Positions 24,385 to 36,596 of a stretch of DNA of 64,000 nucleotides are shown here, piece after piece. The notes under the pieces are model-generated. The model saw nothing but the letters and a program-made list of their open reading frames with translations, had not been told where the DNA came from and did no database searches. Made by a program: the position numbers and the translations under genes. Location of the stretch: positions 78,810,351 through 78,874,350 of the forward strand of contig NC_079505.1 in assembly GCF_030052815.1 (NCBI RefSeq), in the 5' to 3' direction. Numbering within the stretch: the first letter of the stretch is position 1; each line of letters starts with the position of its first letter. This stretch comes from Hevea brasiliensis (taxonomy: Eukaryota > Streptophyta > Magnoliopsida > Malpighiales > Euphorbiaceae).

Positions 24385-26367
24385 ATGCGTGTATGGGGTC
24401 ATCTATGCATCTCCACGCGACGTTTTCTCTCTACAAACACGCTAGAAGCTGTCTCCTCCCTATCCCTTGAAGAATTCACAAACCTCTGTTCTAAGGGACT
24501 TCTAAAAGAAGCTCTTAAGAGCTATAAATCTGAGATATGGAAAAATCCACTTCTCTTCTCTTACCTTCTCCAATCATGCATTCCTCAAAAGTCATTGCTT
24601 GTGGGAAAACAACTCCATTCTTTGGTAATTACTTCTGGGTATTTCAGAGACAAATTTGTGCGAAATCACCTCCTAAATATGTACTCCAAGATTGGACAAC
24701 TACAAACGGCTCTTTCGTTGTTCGACTCTATGCCCAAGAAAAATATCATGTCTTGTAACATTTTGATTAATGGGTATGTAAAGAGTGGAGATTTGGAGGG
24801 TGCCCGTAAAGTGTTTGACGAAATGCCCGAGAGAAATGTTGCGACCTGGAATGCTATGGTCGCTGCCACGACCCAGTTTGAGTATAATGAAGAGGCTTTG
24901 GATTTGCTTAGGGAAATGTATGATTTGGGATTTTCCCCAGATGAGTTCACCCTTGGCAGTCTTCTTAGGGGTTGTGCAGGGTTGAGAGCTCTCTATGCAG
25001 GATGGCAGCTTCATGCTTATGTGATGAAATGTGGGTTTGAACTCAATTTGGTTGTTGCGAGCTCCTTAGCCCATATGTATATGAAAAGTGGAAGTTTGGG
25101 AGACGGGGAGAAAATTATCAGATCTATGCCAAGTCGTAATACTGTTGCTTGGAACACACTTATTGCAGGGAAGGCTCAAAATGGTTACTCTGAGGAAGTT
25201 CTGGATCAGTATAATATGATGAGAATGGCTGGTTTTAGACCGGATAAAATCACTTTTGTGAGTGTAATTAGTTCATGTTCAGAATTGGCAACTCTTGGTC
25301 AAGGTCAGCAGATTCATGCTGATTTGATCAAAGCTGGTGCTAGTTCTGTTGTTGCAGTGATTAGTTCGTTGATTAGCATGTATTCAAAGTGCGGATGTTT
25401 GGAAGATTCTGTTAAAGTTTTTTTGGAATGTAAAGATGCTGACGTTGTATTGTGGAGCTCCATGATTGCTGCTTATGGTTTCCATGGAAGAGGGAAGGAC
25501 GCAATCAAGCTGTTTCAGCAGATGGAGCAGCAAGATTTGGAGGCAAATGATGTTACTTTCTTGAGCTTACTTTACGCTTGTAGCCACTGTGGATTGAAGG
25601 ATGAAGGGATGAAATTTTTTGAGTTGATGGTGGAAAAGTACAGAGTGAAGCCTTGGTTAGAACATTATACTTGCGTGGTTGACCTACTTGGTAGGTCAGG
25701 GTGTTTGGATGAGGCAGAGGCTATGATAAGATCAATGCCTGTAAAAGCAGATGCTATCATTTGGAAGACTTTGTTATCTGCATGTAAACTTCACAAGAAT
25801 GCAGACATGGCAATAAGGGTTGCTAAAGAAGTTCTTAGCATTGATCCTCAGGATTCAGCCTCTTATGTACTTCTCGCTAACATTCATGCTTCTGCTAAGA
25901 GTTGGCAGTTTGTTTCGGAAGTGAGGAAAGCTATGAGAGATCGGAAGGTGAAGAAGGAACCAGGTATAAGTTGGTTGGAAGTGAAGAATCGGGTTCATCA
26001 GTTCTGCATGGGTTATAAATCCCATCCGAGTTTAGGGGCAATTGATTTGTATTTGAAAGAGTTAATGGAAGAGATGAAACTGCTTGGATATGTGCCTGAT
26101 ACTGCCTCTGTTTTGCATGATATGGACAATGAAGAGAAAGAATACAGTTTGGTCCATCACAGTGAAAAACTGGCAATTGCTTTTGCTCTAATGAACACTC
26201 CACCAGGTTTGCCAATAAGAATAATGAAGAACTTGCGAGTCTGCAGTGACTGTCATGTGGCTATCAAATATATATCTCAGATAAAAAAGAGAGAAATCAT
26301 TGTCCGAGATACTAGTAGATTTCACCATTTCAAAAATGGGAAATGTTCTTGTGGAGATTACTGGTAA
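24385..26367 (+). CDS. PCMP-H29: DYW-class pentatricopeptide repeat protein, At2g41080 orthologue
   Basis: An intronless 660-residue reading frame, as is usual for plant PPR genes. The N-terminus is Arg- and Ser-rich (to about residue 25), consistent with organelle import. PLS-type PPR repeats fill about residues 55-460; motifs such as [20 protein letters not shown] and [10 protein letters not shown] mark repeat junctions. E and E+ motifs follow, then a DYW deaminase-like domain with [15 protein letters not shown] and the exact C-terminus CSCGDYW. Such proteins bind organellar RNA and direct C-to-U editing; the HxE and CxxC zinc ligands are present, so it may act as the deaminase itself. The sequence closely resembles my memory of At2g41080 throughout. 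The RNA target is unknown to me. No frameshift is present. Confidence 0.95.
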   Translation: MRVWGHLCISTRRFLSTNTLEAVSSLSLEEFTNLCSKGLLKEALKSYKSEIWKNPLLFSYLLQSCIPQKSLLVGKQLHSLVITSGYFRDKFVRNHLLNMYSKIGQLQTALSLFDSMPKKNIMSCNILINGYVKSGDLEGARKVFDEMPERNVATWNAMVAATTQFEYNEEALDLLREMYDLGFSPDEFTLGSLLRGCAGLRALYAGWQLHAYVMKCGFELNLVVASSLAHMYMKSGSLGDGEKIIRSMPSRNTVAWNTLIAGKAQNGYSEEVLDQYNMMRMAGFRPDKITFVSVISSCSELATLGQGQQIHADLIKAGASSVVAVISSLISMYSKCGCLEDSVKVFLECKDADVVLWSSMIAAYGFHGRGKDAIKLFQQMEQQDLEANDVTFLSLLYACSHCGLKDEGMKFFELMVEKYRVKPWLEHYTCVVDLLGRSGCLDEAEAMIRSMPVKADAIIWKTLLSACKLHKNADMAIRVAKEVLSIDPQDSASYVLLANIHASAKSWQFVSEVRKAMRDRKVKKEPGISWLEVKNRVHQFCMGYKSHPSLGAIDLYLKELMEEMKLLGYVPDTASVLHDMDNEEKEYSLVHHSEKLAIAFALMNTPPGLPIRIMKNLRVCSDCHVAIKYISQIKKREIIVRDTSRFHHFKNGKCSCGDYW

Positions 26368-26917
26368 GAGGAGAGGCTAAATTGCCATTACAGTTGATGC
26401 AGTTACTTTGTCTTTCTGATTCAAATGATATTAACTTTTCCCCCCGAATTATTCTTAGTCGTAATCACATCATTCATCCACTCTTGAGACGTTATGTTAC
26501 CCTCCGCAAGTTAAATCTGAGAGATCATATTGGAATGTGGCAGGGTCTTTTTCATTTTTAAACATAAATGCTTAAAAAACAGAATTTCATAATTGAGAGG
26601 CCAATACGAAAAAGAGGACAAATATAAGATTAAATTGAAGCTAATATATATACCAAAAGCAAATAAGATGATTAAGTTGAAAGATTAAGTAGCAAATCTA
26701 ACCATGTGCTTACACCAAGTCTTCTTCTATTGGTAAATGAATGTGAAATTGCAGGTTTCCATCAAGTAAAAAATGCAAATATGAACTTTAAATGTAGGAA
26801 CGTAACCTGTAGCCCTTGCTGTGCTAGAGCCCATTCTAATGGACACCCTTCAAAGCAAAAAAGGTAGATAAATCAAGTTAGTTCTCTCACAGCCTTCAAA
26901 GCAAAAAAGTAGATAAA
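26368..26917. other. Spacer between convergent PPR and FBD genes
   Basis: This holds the 3' UTRs of both genes and nothing else recognisable. A TCAAAGCAAAAAAGGTAGAT-like string is duplicated at about 26850 and 26895. Confidence 0.5.
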
Positions 26918-28402
26918 TCAACCAACTCTAGACGTAATTTCAGCTGTGTTGTATATGATTTCTGCTGTTTTTGAGGCACGAGGAAAGCGAATCAAGTCCT
27001 TCGTCACCCTTGATTCAATGTAGAAAGGATCATCTTCATTCGGTTCAACAATCATCATCTGGAGCAAAGGTGATTTGACAAGTATAAACTTAATGAATTC
27101 CATTTCAGGCGTCACACCAGAAAAATATGTTAGCTTTACATATAAGAGCTTCCGGAGATAAAATGAGCAGTTTTCTTCTATCAAAAACCTGACTACAGAT
27201 TCCATGTCAGCAGAAGAGTTGCTGTCAGCCTGGTGAAGATAATCAAATCAGTTCAGCAAGTGTAAAATTAGATCAACCGTCCATCTTCAATCTAACAAGG
27301 TGTATCTAGTATATAAAATAAGAGCTATTATATGTCAGAACTCACTTTAATATTTAGATCATGTAGTTTGCGGGAGCTTTGCATCAACAAAAGAGTACAA
27401 GAAACTACATCCAAATCATCGAAAGGCAAATCAAATAATTCAATGGAGCTTAGATTCTTCAAAGTAATTGGAAGCTTCTTTGGTACACTACCTGCAGCCA
27501 GGAACTTGAGAAAGAAAGACAATAAAAAACTTGGATGATGAATAATGTAAGAATAAGATAATATTAAACAAGCAAAGATAATTTACCTTAAGAAAATGAT
27601 ATCCAACACACAACCTTTTAACACTTGATAAAAATCCAACATTTTCATACAAATTGATTGATTTTTCATGCAGTGAAAGTCCAGCAATTTCAGGTAGTTT
27701 TTTCAATCGAATCTCCAATTCAGCTAAACGTGGGGTATTTCCAAAGCACATGGATTTGCATTTACCAAAGAAATATAACTTTTTCAGCTGAGGAGCCTGA
27801 ATGTTGAGACGATCAACATAGTTAAATCCATACAATTTCAACTTTTTGAGCAGTGGGCAACTGGAGATTAAACTCTCAAGTGCATCATCTGCAATAGTGA
27901 TCCGATATAACTCTAGGCTTCTGAGGCATTTGAATCCACTAAAATCCGCAGGAGGGTTGATTATACACCTACGCAGTTTCAGGTTGGTGAGCTTCTGAAG
28001 AGAAAAGAATCGAGAATGTAATTTATGCCGTTCACCATTCCAATTCTCGAGTGTGAAATTCACAACATTTTTCCTTGATAAGAAAACTATCCATTGATCC
28101 ATTTCCGGATAGCTCCTCATGCAACTGATTGAAAGAGCAAACTTAAGTATAGGACCATCATGAAGAAAGAGAACATTATTGATGAATTTGACGAATTTAT
28201 TCTCCTCGAATTCACCTTTACCTCCCAAAAAAGCTTTATAAGCAAATACAAGGTACGGAAGTGTAATCCACCTATACCTCCACTTTTTGGACAGCATACT
28301 GGTTCTTACTGCATCTCTAATTGGCAGTTTAGAGAGGATGCAATCTATAACATTATCAGGCAAGTCGATGATCATATCAGAATTTGATTCATCTGTGGTC
28401 AT
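26918..28402 (-). CDS. FBD/F-box/LRR protein, At1g13570-like (intact)
   Basis: Three exons, 27587-28402, 27346-27504 and 26918-27229, join in frame with GT-AG introns to 428 residues. The F-box lies at about residues 12-55 (LPDNVIDCILSKLPIRDAVR), followed by irregular leucine-rich repeats (CPLLKKLKLYGF and similar) and a C-terminal FBD-like region (GVTPEMEFIKFILVKSPLLQ). Length and exon pattern match the At1g13570 group. F-box proteins of this kind recruit targets to SCF ubiquitin ligases; the target here is unknown. I chose the ATG at 28402 because it directly precedes the acidic leader and F-box. An in-frame ATG at 28450 would add 16 residues unlike the family. A paralogue, broken by frameshifts, lies 7 kb left on the same strand. 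Confidence 0.92.
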
Positions 28403-29231
28403 CTTTCTATGATGGCTGTACCCGTACTGTTTATGTTGAGTCCTGAACAAAGAGTAGCCAAAGAGTGTCTATAAATGAACTAATCCATTAATATTTCCAT
28501 ATGCAAACGTAAAATAGAACAAAAAGGCATTATGCGATCAGTAATAATCACGAGCACTTATATTTAATTTCCTATGTTTTACAATAACACTTGCGGATGC
28601 AGGCAAGCTTGTGTGCATAGACAACAGTATAAGAAAATTAATCATAATTGAAACTGCTCAAACGCTAAAAAATACATGCCAAAAATCAGATAAACAATCC
28701 AATATCATAAAGCCCATAAACTCAGCAAGAACAAAACAAAAGGGTCACATACCCAATGTAGAGAGATTCCAGAATGGAGGGTCTCTTTGCTCCTCCTTAA
28801 ATAGGAGACTTCTGTGTGAGCTAGGATTGTTGAAACCTCAAACGGATAAAGAGTACCAGAAGTTGAGACCTACGAGTTCTGTATACGGCAATGCTTCTTC
28901 TCCAATGAGAGACAAATTATAATAAATGTGGAGAGGGAGAGAAGGAACATTGGCTTTGTCAAGAATGCCCTTTATCTTTTAAATTAATTATAATTATATT
29001 TTTATTATTTAAATTATTTTTAATGTTTGAATAAATTTAAAATTCTTAATTTTAGAGTTCAGATAAATTTAAAATTCTTAGTCCTATTTATACTATAATT
29101 TCAATTAAATATAAAATTTTATAAGAAATAATTAATTAAAATAAAAAATATAAATTATAAGAGGAATTTAATTTGAAGGGATTGGAAAAGAATAAAGATA
29201 AAAGATAAATATTAGATTTCTAGTGGGATTT

Positions 29232-29273
<42 letters not shown>

Positions 29274-31955
29274 CTTAGCTTCATTTCATTTTTATAGTAC
29301 GAATTAAGATTTTCTAATATTATAAATAATACATCAATTAATTAGGGATATTGAAAAATTTTATTGCTATTTATATGGACAAGAAAATGTGTATGTATAC
29401 AAATTCTTCTTTGGTGGAAACTCTTCTATAGGGGATTGTAATATATAATAGACTTCAAGAATATTTGTTGGATTAGGATTATAACTTATAATGTTGCATA
29501 TTACTACAAGTAAAACACCAAGAAACAGTTCATGCCATGTGACAATTCATTTGAGTGTTTTAGGTGAGGGTTAAGACTTTTGACACTTTTAAAGGCTTGA
29601 ATTTATTGGTATGAATGGAACTAATTGGCTTTCATACATTCCATGTAGATGCAAAGAACAAGAATGTAGAGTATGGCCAATATTTAATTACAATGGATTG
29701 TTAAATTAATGATGTTTTTCATTACGTGTTTGATTTCTTAAAGTATGACTTAATGTGCTTATCAATGTCTACTGCAATCATAGAAGCATATTGATTCAAA
29801 TGCAGATATTATTGTTTCATGCATGCCCATGAATGACAAATAGTCTAATGTACTTATTTTTTAGGGACAAGTAGTTTAATGTACTTTTATGTCATCCTAT
29901 TCATGAATTTTAAAATTCATCTCAAACGATTTGTTTTGTAGCCACGTATTTAGATCATGTACTGATGAAGATTGACAACACAAGATGCATTATCTAATTT
30001 GTTGAGAAACCTAAGGGAGTTGAAGCAATGATGGTTGGCGGAAATTCTAACCCATTTTGCTCATTTTTCTTAATTTTATATCATATCTTCTCTACTTAAT
30101 ATTTGAAGTTAGCGATTTTTATTTCACTGTACAGTAAGTTTTAAAAAAAAAAAAGGAAAATAGATATTAAATCAAATAAAATACATCAAGATTAATCAAT
30201 CAGGCAAGATACACAATAGACTCTTCAATTCAAATTTGATGCCACTATTTTGTGTAGTAAATTAATACTACTATTCCATGTTATCTAAGCAAAATACTCT
30301 ATGATTTCGTTACACTGCATGGATGAGTGTTTGCGTGTTTAGAACTGAGGTCCTACTAAAGTTTTTTAGATGGAGTTATCTGTCATGCAATAACTTTGGT
30401 TATGAAATTATTCCATCTGCTATGGACCAGAATGTTTAGGTGAGATTGAGATTGATTTTTTAACATCGAAATCCTATTATTCTAAATGATCTTATTTTAC
30501 TTAATCTTTCTTTTCTTGTAGCCATAGTGTTAATTTAGTTTAGTTTCATCACATAATTGAAATGTTGCTTTTCTATTGCTAGGCGTATTCATTCAATGGC
30601 TATTGGAAAGATATTATGACCAAAAAGGCATCTTTTAATGCTAATTTGACTCTCACAAAACAAAATGGTAATCTTCGCTTTGATAGACTTTCCTGTAGAA
30701 TTCATAATTATTTCAAATTAATATAACAAATTAATATAATTAATGATGGAGAAAGTTATATATCCTTAGTTTAAGTTAATAGAATAATAATGAAAAATTA
30801 GCATTTATTTAAATTTCAATTTCTTTACATTTTTCTTCTATATGTTTCAATAATTTTTTTTTAAATTATGATATTATTTTGTAATTATTTAAAATATTTA
30901 TAGATATAAAGCGACACTAAAAGTGCCGATTTCCTCGAGCCAAGAGAACAGTATTGCTGAAGAGAATAATGAATTAAATGAAAAAATAAATTAAAAAGGA
31001 GAATGAAATAGCGAAACTAATATATTAAAAATAGAAAAATAAAATGAATTTGAAGGTTTATAATTTTAATGGATAATTATTATTTTAATTTTTAATTTTT
31101 ATTTTTTAAATTTAATTATTTCCTATTTATGTTTTATTTATTTGATTTTATTGCTACTTAAATTGAATCAATTATCCTAAATCTTATGAAGAGATGTCAC
31201 TGAGCAAAAAATACGAAAAATGCAAATTATAGCATTATCAAATGTTCTGTGCTTTTATTATGAAAGTAGCTATAATAGAATTAAATATTTTTAAGTTAAT
31301 ATATAGAAGAATTTTTTTGTCAATCTTATTCTAATTTTACAAATAATATAAAATACTATATCTTATAAATTAATAAGAAAAAATAAACGTTAGCATGAAG
31401 GTTAAAAATTATGTAAAAAATGATTTTATTCAAAAAATTAATTTGACTTAATTAAATTAGTTTGATATATAGATGATAGAAAAGTTACCCAAGAATTTAG
31501 CAAAACATTTAGAATCTCTCTTTTCCCTTATTTTTGTAACAATAAAGTTAGTAAAATTAAAGATAAAACTTCAATTCCTCAGGTTTATTTTTTCTGAATT
31601 GTCCTGAAAAAGAAATTGATGAAATGAAAAAAAATAAAACACATAGCATATTTTAATGCCTTTATGTTTCATCTATATCTATGTCACATATCAATTTCAG
31701 ATTAATTAATAAAAAAAAAAAGTTATGCAGTATGTAAATGAAAATATGCATAGATATATACATAAGATTTTTTTATTATAATTAATAATTATAACAATGA
31801 CAAATAGTAAATGTATTAAATTATTTTTGAAAATGCTTCATTAAATAATTAATTAATTACTTTTAATTTTTTCTTACAACTAATAAAGAAAACCATGATT
31901 TTTTAAATATATATATATTGTATTATTTAAAAATTTTAAAATATGAAATGGTAAA
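28403..31955. other. FBD gene leader, then AT-rich intergenic
   Basis: The 5' UTR and promoter of the FBD gene probably occupy 28403-28930, perhaps with a leader intron (a GTATGTGACC donor-like site lies on the minus strand near 28750). Beyond that is AT-rich sequence with a (TA)n run at 29233-29271 and no supported gene. Confidence 0.5.
29233..29271. repeat. (TA)n microsatellite
   Basis: An uninterrupted TA dinucleotide run of about 19 units. Confidence 0.95.
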
Positions 31956-32537
31956 TGTAATACCCCTCTCCCGTCTACAGTGTGGCCAAGTAAGGCGTGC
32001 TACATTCGGTACCGGAGCACCCTATCATGTCTTATCATTTACAATATTAATTTTCATCAATTTTTATTTATATTTTATGTCATATAATTTATTTACTCAA
32101 TTTGACAAGTTGGTTAAAAATCATCTCTGAAGACGAAATGATCAAAATGCCCTCCATTTGGCTTAAGGAGCCAAAACTGTCTGTACCGATCTTAAAGATT
32201 CTACTAACCTTTTCTTGACATTCTAATGCTACCTAGGGTGCCGTAACTCTTCTCTGGCATCCCATAAATTATTTCACGGGATTCCCCTCGGATTTAGGGT
32301 TACTAGCTATCTTCACCGCTACTTCCCGTTATGTCACCCATCGCTAGGGCACCTACTCATTTAACTTCATTGTGTTTCATTCTTTTTATTTTTCCTTAAT
32401 TTTTCTTATTCTTTATTCAGTCAATTTATGCCTTCTCACTCTAGTTTGAGTGTAGTTCAAGACATCCTAGCTATCCGAACAGACAATAATCGTCAGAATA
32501 GTAGAATATACGGACTATCTAAAGTGAGGGTGTTACA
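31956..32537 (-). repeat. 3' LTR of the minus-strand element
   Basis: 582 bp, starting TGTAATACCCC and ending GGGTGTTACA on the plus strand. It lies next to the polypurine tract and so is the 3' LTR of the minus-strand element. Confidence 0.92.
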
Positions 32538-33143
32538 ATTCTCCCCCTCTAATAAAAATTTCGTCCTCGAAATTTACTTGATGTAAATAGTCGAGAAACT
32601 ATTGTCTTATTGTTTCTCCACTTTTCCTTCTTATAATACTTTACTTTTTTCTTAGTCTATCTTACTTACTCTAGCTCTACATACTTACCTTTAACCTTTT
32701 TCCTTTGCTCCCTCTATCCTACAATTTTTCTATAGTATTTTCAAATTTATTTCTAATAATAAAACTTTATTCTAGCATAACTATACCAAAGCAGACACCA
32801 CATACCAATATCCTCATCTTGATGTACTATCGGAAATACGTAGCTCTACACAATAGTCCTACGTCGGTACTGTAATCTGCAGCTTACAGCATAAACATTG
32901 AGAACATTGCGTAGTTACTACGGTATATCCCAATTGATCAAATATTTCTTATACTTATCCTTTTAGAATCTATGACTTTCTGTGGACCGAGATCCATACC
33001 TTAACCTAAAATAACAAGAGAAAATAGATATGCATTAGTGTCACCTCGACTCCTAAATAAGGGCTCATACATATTATGCACGCTATATCTTTCTATCTAT
33101 CTATGCCTAGGAACGCCTAAACCTTTGCTCTGATACCAATAAA

Positions 33144-33725
33144 TGTAACACTCCTCTCCCGTCTATAGTGTAGCCGAGTAAGGCGTACTACATTTGGTGG
33201 CAGAGTACCATATCCTATCTTATCATTTACAATATTAATTTTCATCATTTTTTATTCATATTTTATGTCATATAATTTATTTACTCAATTGGACAAGTTT
33301 GTCAAAAATCATTTCTGAAGACGAAATGACTAAAATGCCCTCCGTTTGGTTTAAGGAGCCAAAACTGTCTATATCGATCTTAATGATTCTCCTAACCTTT
33401 TCTTGACTTTCTAATGCTACATAGGACGTCGTAACTCTTCTCTGGCATCCCAGAAATTATTTCACGAGATTTCCCTCGGGTTTAGGACTACTAGCTGTCT
33501 TCACCGCTACTTCCCGTTAGGTCACCCATCGCTAGGGCACTTGCTCATTTAACTTCATTGTATTTCATTTCTTTTATTTTTCCTTAATTTTTCTTAGTCT
33601 TTATTCAGTCAATTTATGCCTTCTCACTCTAGTTTGAGTGTAGTTTCAGACATCCTAACTGTTCGAACAGACGTTAATCGTTAGAATAGTATAATGTATG
33701 GACTATCTAAAATGAGAGCGTTACA
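33144..33725 (-). repeat. 5' LTR of the minus-strand element
   Basis: 582 bp, starting TGTAACACTCC and ending GAGCGTTACA on the plus strand. It lies next to the tRNA-Met primer-binding site and so is the 5' LTR. Confidence 0.92.
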
Positions 33726-34555
33726 GTAAATATTAGATTAATATAATAAAAAAAATTTCATGAATATGATTAAAAGGTATTTACTATGTAAAATTCAAAA
33801 ATTATATTTTAATGTACTTTAAATATAAGATATAATAAAAATAAATTTACAAAATTTTAAATATATAGAATTGTATCATTGTAACTTCATATTATAATAA
33901 TAAATAACTAAATGTAATTGGCTATTTAAAATAAAATATCGTGATAGAAATATATCATATAAAAAAATTAATAAAAATTCATGTATATAAAATAAAGCAC
34001 GAGAATATAAAATATGTAAAGACACCGTACAACGAATGTTAATAAAAATTAGCATAGTATAAAAGAATTGGGGAAAGCTAAAATGAGAACCGTGTCAAAA
34101 AATATTGCCCAATTTGAAAAAAAAATTCAAAGGTTTATATTAAATCATAATTATAATAAATTTGTTTATTATAACTTAAACATTAATGAGTTGTCATAAA
34201 AGGATTAAATTAAATTTAAAAAATTAATGATAAATTATAATATAATTCTTAAATTTATGTTTCATAATTTTTATTAAAAAATATGTTAAAAATAATAATT
34301 ATAATTAAAAAATACCCATAAATTATTTATTATATATTTGAATATTTCGAAATAAAAAAATAGAAATACTGTATTAAAATCTAAATTTAAATTATGTTAA
34401 ATATTATGAAATTTAATATAATGTATTGATATTAAATTGTATTTTAATCAACAAATTGATCCATATGCAGGAATATAGACCTAATAAAATTTGTATTTAA
34501 GATTTCAGAAACATAGATAAAGCCAGCCAATGGAATAACGTGTAATGAGGATAGA
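33726..34555. other. AT-rich intergenic
   Basis: Low-complexity AT-rich sequence with no supported feature, apart from the 5-bp target-site copy at its left edge. Confidence 0.5.
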
Positions 34556-34607
34556 AACCCACATCGGTCACACGAGACTCGAGCTTAGAGATATGTCAGT
34601 ACAAATA
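34556..34607 (+). promoter_or_regulatory. snRNA promoter: USE and TATA-like box (U2 copy 1)
   Basis: The upstream sequence element AACCCACATCG (34556-34566) has one mismatch to the plant RTCCCACATCG consensus. A TATA-like TACAAATA (34600-34607) has one mismatch to TATAAATA. They are 33 bases apart, the spacing that in plant snRNA genes specifies RNA polymerase II. Confidence 0.75.
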
Positions 34608-34631
34608 ATAGCTGAAAGAAAGGTGAGAAGC

Positions 34632-34827
34632 ATACCTTTCTCGGCCTTTTGGCTAAGATCAAGTGTAGTATCTGTTCTTATCAGTTTAATATCTGATACG
34701 TGGATCATTGATTCACATGATATTAAATTAATTTTTTAATGGGAGAGGGTGTATTACGGTAGCTTGCTACTGGTACTCTCGTGCGTCGCCCCTGCTTCGC
34801 ACTACTGCTAGGGCCTGGCGCACCCAC
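34632..34827 (+). ncRNA. U2: U2 small nuclear RNA
   Basis: The 5' half matches plant U2: ATACCTTTCTCGGCCTTTTG start, then the branch-site recognition segment GTGTAGTATCTG and the CTTATCAGTTTAATATCTGA stem region. The Sm-type site AATTTTTTAA follows. The 3' half keeps the GGGCCTGGCGCACCC end, giving 196 nt, the usual plant length. Stem IIb differs from the common plant sequence (GTGGATC/GATTCAC) but still pairs. U2 base-pairs with the intron branch site in the spliceosome. The RNA body looks functional; the promoter has one mismatch in each element, so activity is uncertain. Confidence 0.9.
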
Positions 34828-36350
34828 CAATGCATGATAAGGAATGTTTTATAATTTTAGTTGGGATACAATAAGCTTTCGGACGAGATTTTGCCCTATG
34901 CGTGCCAAGGATTAAATCATTTGCATTTTATAATTTATTAAAATTTAAAAAATTAAAATCAATAATATCAACAATAAATGATTTTTTTTAAATTAGTATT
35001 TTGATAAAGTTTCAAAGATTAAATAATAAGTTATTTAAAAACTAGTGTAATTTATCATTCAAAATTTTAACACTTTTTATGTACTAAGCAATTTGTGGTA
35101 AATTGATCTATTTGATCAATTTCACTTTAATTAATTTAATTTTATTAGCTAATAAGAGGGGGAGATTAGTGATCCAACCCACATTAAATTTACCCATCTT
35201 AATCATGTTTAACGATCCAATCAGCATAACTATTAGCTCACCTCTATTGATAACAAAAAGAATTGCTGCTCTTAAGACAAAGCTTTCAACCATTAAAGGA
35301 GATCCACAAGCAAATGAGGAGGCTAATTAATTAACACTTTATCCATTAATTATATAATAATAAACACTAGTAGCCTAACCATTAAATTTTAGAATAAAAC
35401 TGTTTTACTCCTTAAATTTTTAAATGTTTAATTAAGTTCTAAATCACTTTTTGATGTCTAAACATAAAATTTAAGTTACATTTAGTAAAACGTGATGTAA
35501 TACAATGTAATCAATTATGTAATGTAATTAAAATTATAATATAATATAATTATCATTACATTCTTATTTTTTTTTGTAAATAAAAATATAAGTAATGTAA
35601 TGTAATGATAATTTTAATTTTAATATTTAACTTATTTGTAGTGTTAATAATAAGTGATAATATTTACAGTGATTAATAGTTGAGTGGTAGTGAATGTGAT
35701 AGTGATGACAGTATGAGAGAGTAATAATAATTAAGTGCTGATAATGATTAAGTAGTGATAACACTAGTGAAATGGAAGTGGTAGTGATAGCGATGGCAAT
35801 AACAAGATAATGGTAGTAGTAACAGTGATGATATTGATGACGATAAATAAAAAAAAAATTATGATTATATCTATTTTTATACATAATAATTATTATAATT
35901 AATTATATTATGTGATTAATATTTTATTATATTAATTTTTTTATATTATTAAATAACATAATTATATGTATAATATAATTATGATTCCACTACAATTTTA
36001 ATTATATCATATGACTTTATAACTTTCTATTTAAGTACCTGACATCACTTCAAAATTTAAGATGTTAATTTTCTACTTAAATAAAACAAACTTCTATATT
36101 TATTAATATTAAAAATTATTTACTACTTTTAAATAATTAAAAATCCAAATAATCTAAAATATTTATATAAAAAAAATCTATAAAAAATTCAAACAAAAAT
36201 CAAATCTCCGTTTCAACAGAAAGTGATACAATCATTGTTATCTGTCAGAACTAACTTACTGTAATATAGTTCTATTGATGTAAGGGAAGAAGAAATATAG
36301 AAGGAATGGTAAAGTGACCAATGAGCAGTGAGTGCCTAGTGCTTAAAAGA
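34828..36350. other. AT-rich spacer between the two U2 loci
   Basis: No gene is supported. 35640-35850 is a low-complexity block of GTGATA/GTGATG-like triplets. TAATGTAAT-type motifs on both sides of it suggest a decayed inverted-repeat element, but I could not fix its ends. Confidence 0.45.
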
Positions 36351-36403
36351 ATCCCACATCGGTTACAAAAGACTAGACCTTTGGAAAATTGTTGGTATAA
36401 ATA
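36351..36403 (+). promoter_or_regulatory. Consensus snRNA promoter: USE and TATA box (U2 copy 2)
   Basis: The USE ATCCCACATCG (36351-36361) is a perfect consensus match, and TATAAATA (36396-36403) is a perfect TATA box. They are 34 bases apart, which is RNA polymerase II spacing. Confidence 0.85.
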
Positions 36404-36417
36404 TAGATTAAGGAGAG

Positions 36418-36596
36418 TTGCACTTTCTACCATTCACGATCTTTTAACTAGGGTAAGAGTTGTATCTGCTCTTATCGGTTTAATATCTAAAACGTGGGTC
36501 ATTGGCGCGCGTTTTACTAAAGTAGTTTTTCAATGGGGAGGGTCTTGCTACTGAGACTCGTGCGTTGTCCTACTGCCACAGCTTGCGGCACACATC
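36418..36596 (+). pseudogene. Divergent U2 snRNA copy (pseudogene or variant)
   Basis: Collinear with U2 copy 1 but heavily substituted. Recognisable blocks include GTATCTGCTCTTATCGG, TTTAATATCT, AACGTGGGTCATT and AATGGGGAGGGT. The branch-site recognition segment GTAGTA has become GTTGTA. The Sm-like site reads AGTTTTTC instead of AATTTTTTA. The 3' stem-loop is barely recognisable. The body is therefore unlikely to act as normal U2, yet its promoter is intact. Start and end are set by alignment and are approximate. Confidence 0.75.

Larger units (their letters stand above)
31956..33725 (-). mobile_element. Non-autonomous Ty3/gypsy-type LTR element with both LTRs
   Basis: Two 582-bp direct repeats (31956-32537, 33144-33725) enclose a 606-bp interior. 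The whole is flanked by GTAAA on both sides (31951-31955, 33726-33730). On the minus strand the interior opens with TTTATTGGTATCAGAGC, a primer-binding site matching initiator tRNA-Met, three bases after the 5' LTR. It closes with AGAGGGGGAGAAT, a polypurine tract, at the 3' LTR. Just before the tract, TTTCGAGGACGAAA resembles the end of plant gypsy pol genes. No gag or pol frame remains, so the element would need help in trans. The LTRs differ at about 60 sites by eye (about 10%), so it is old. Confidence 0.93.

Noticed and set aside
28611..28922. A 103-codon plus-strand open frame upstream of the intact FBD gene
   Set aside because: Low-complexity composition and antisense to the likely FBD leader; no protein family is recognisable.
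29233..29271. Dinucleotide runs as possible matrix-attachment or regulatory sites
   Set aside because: Plain AT/TA microsatellites are common in plant spacers; nothing specific supports a function.
35640..35850. His/Tyr-rich open frame on the minus strand
   Set aside because: Produced by a GTGATA/GTGATG simple-sequence block, not a real protein.
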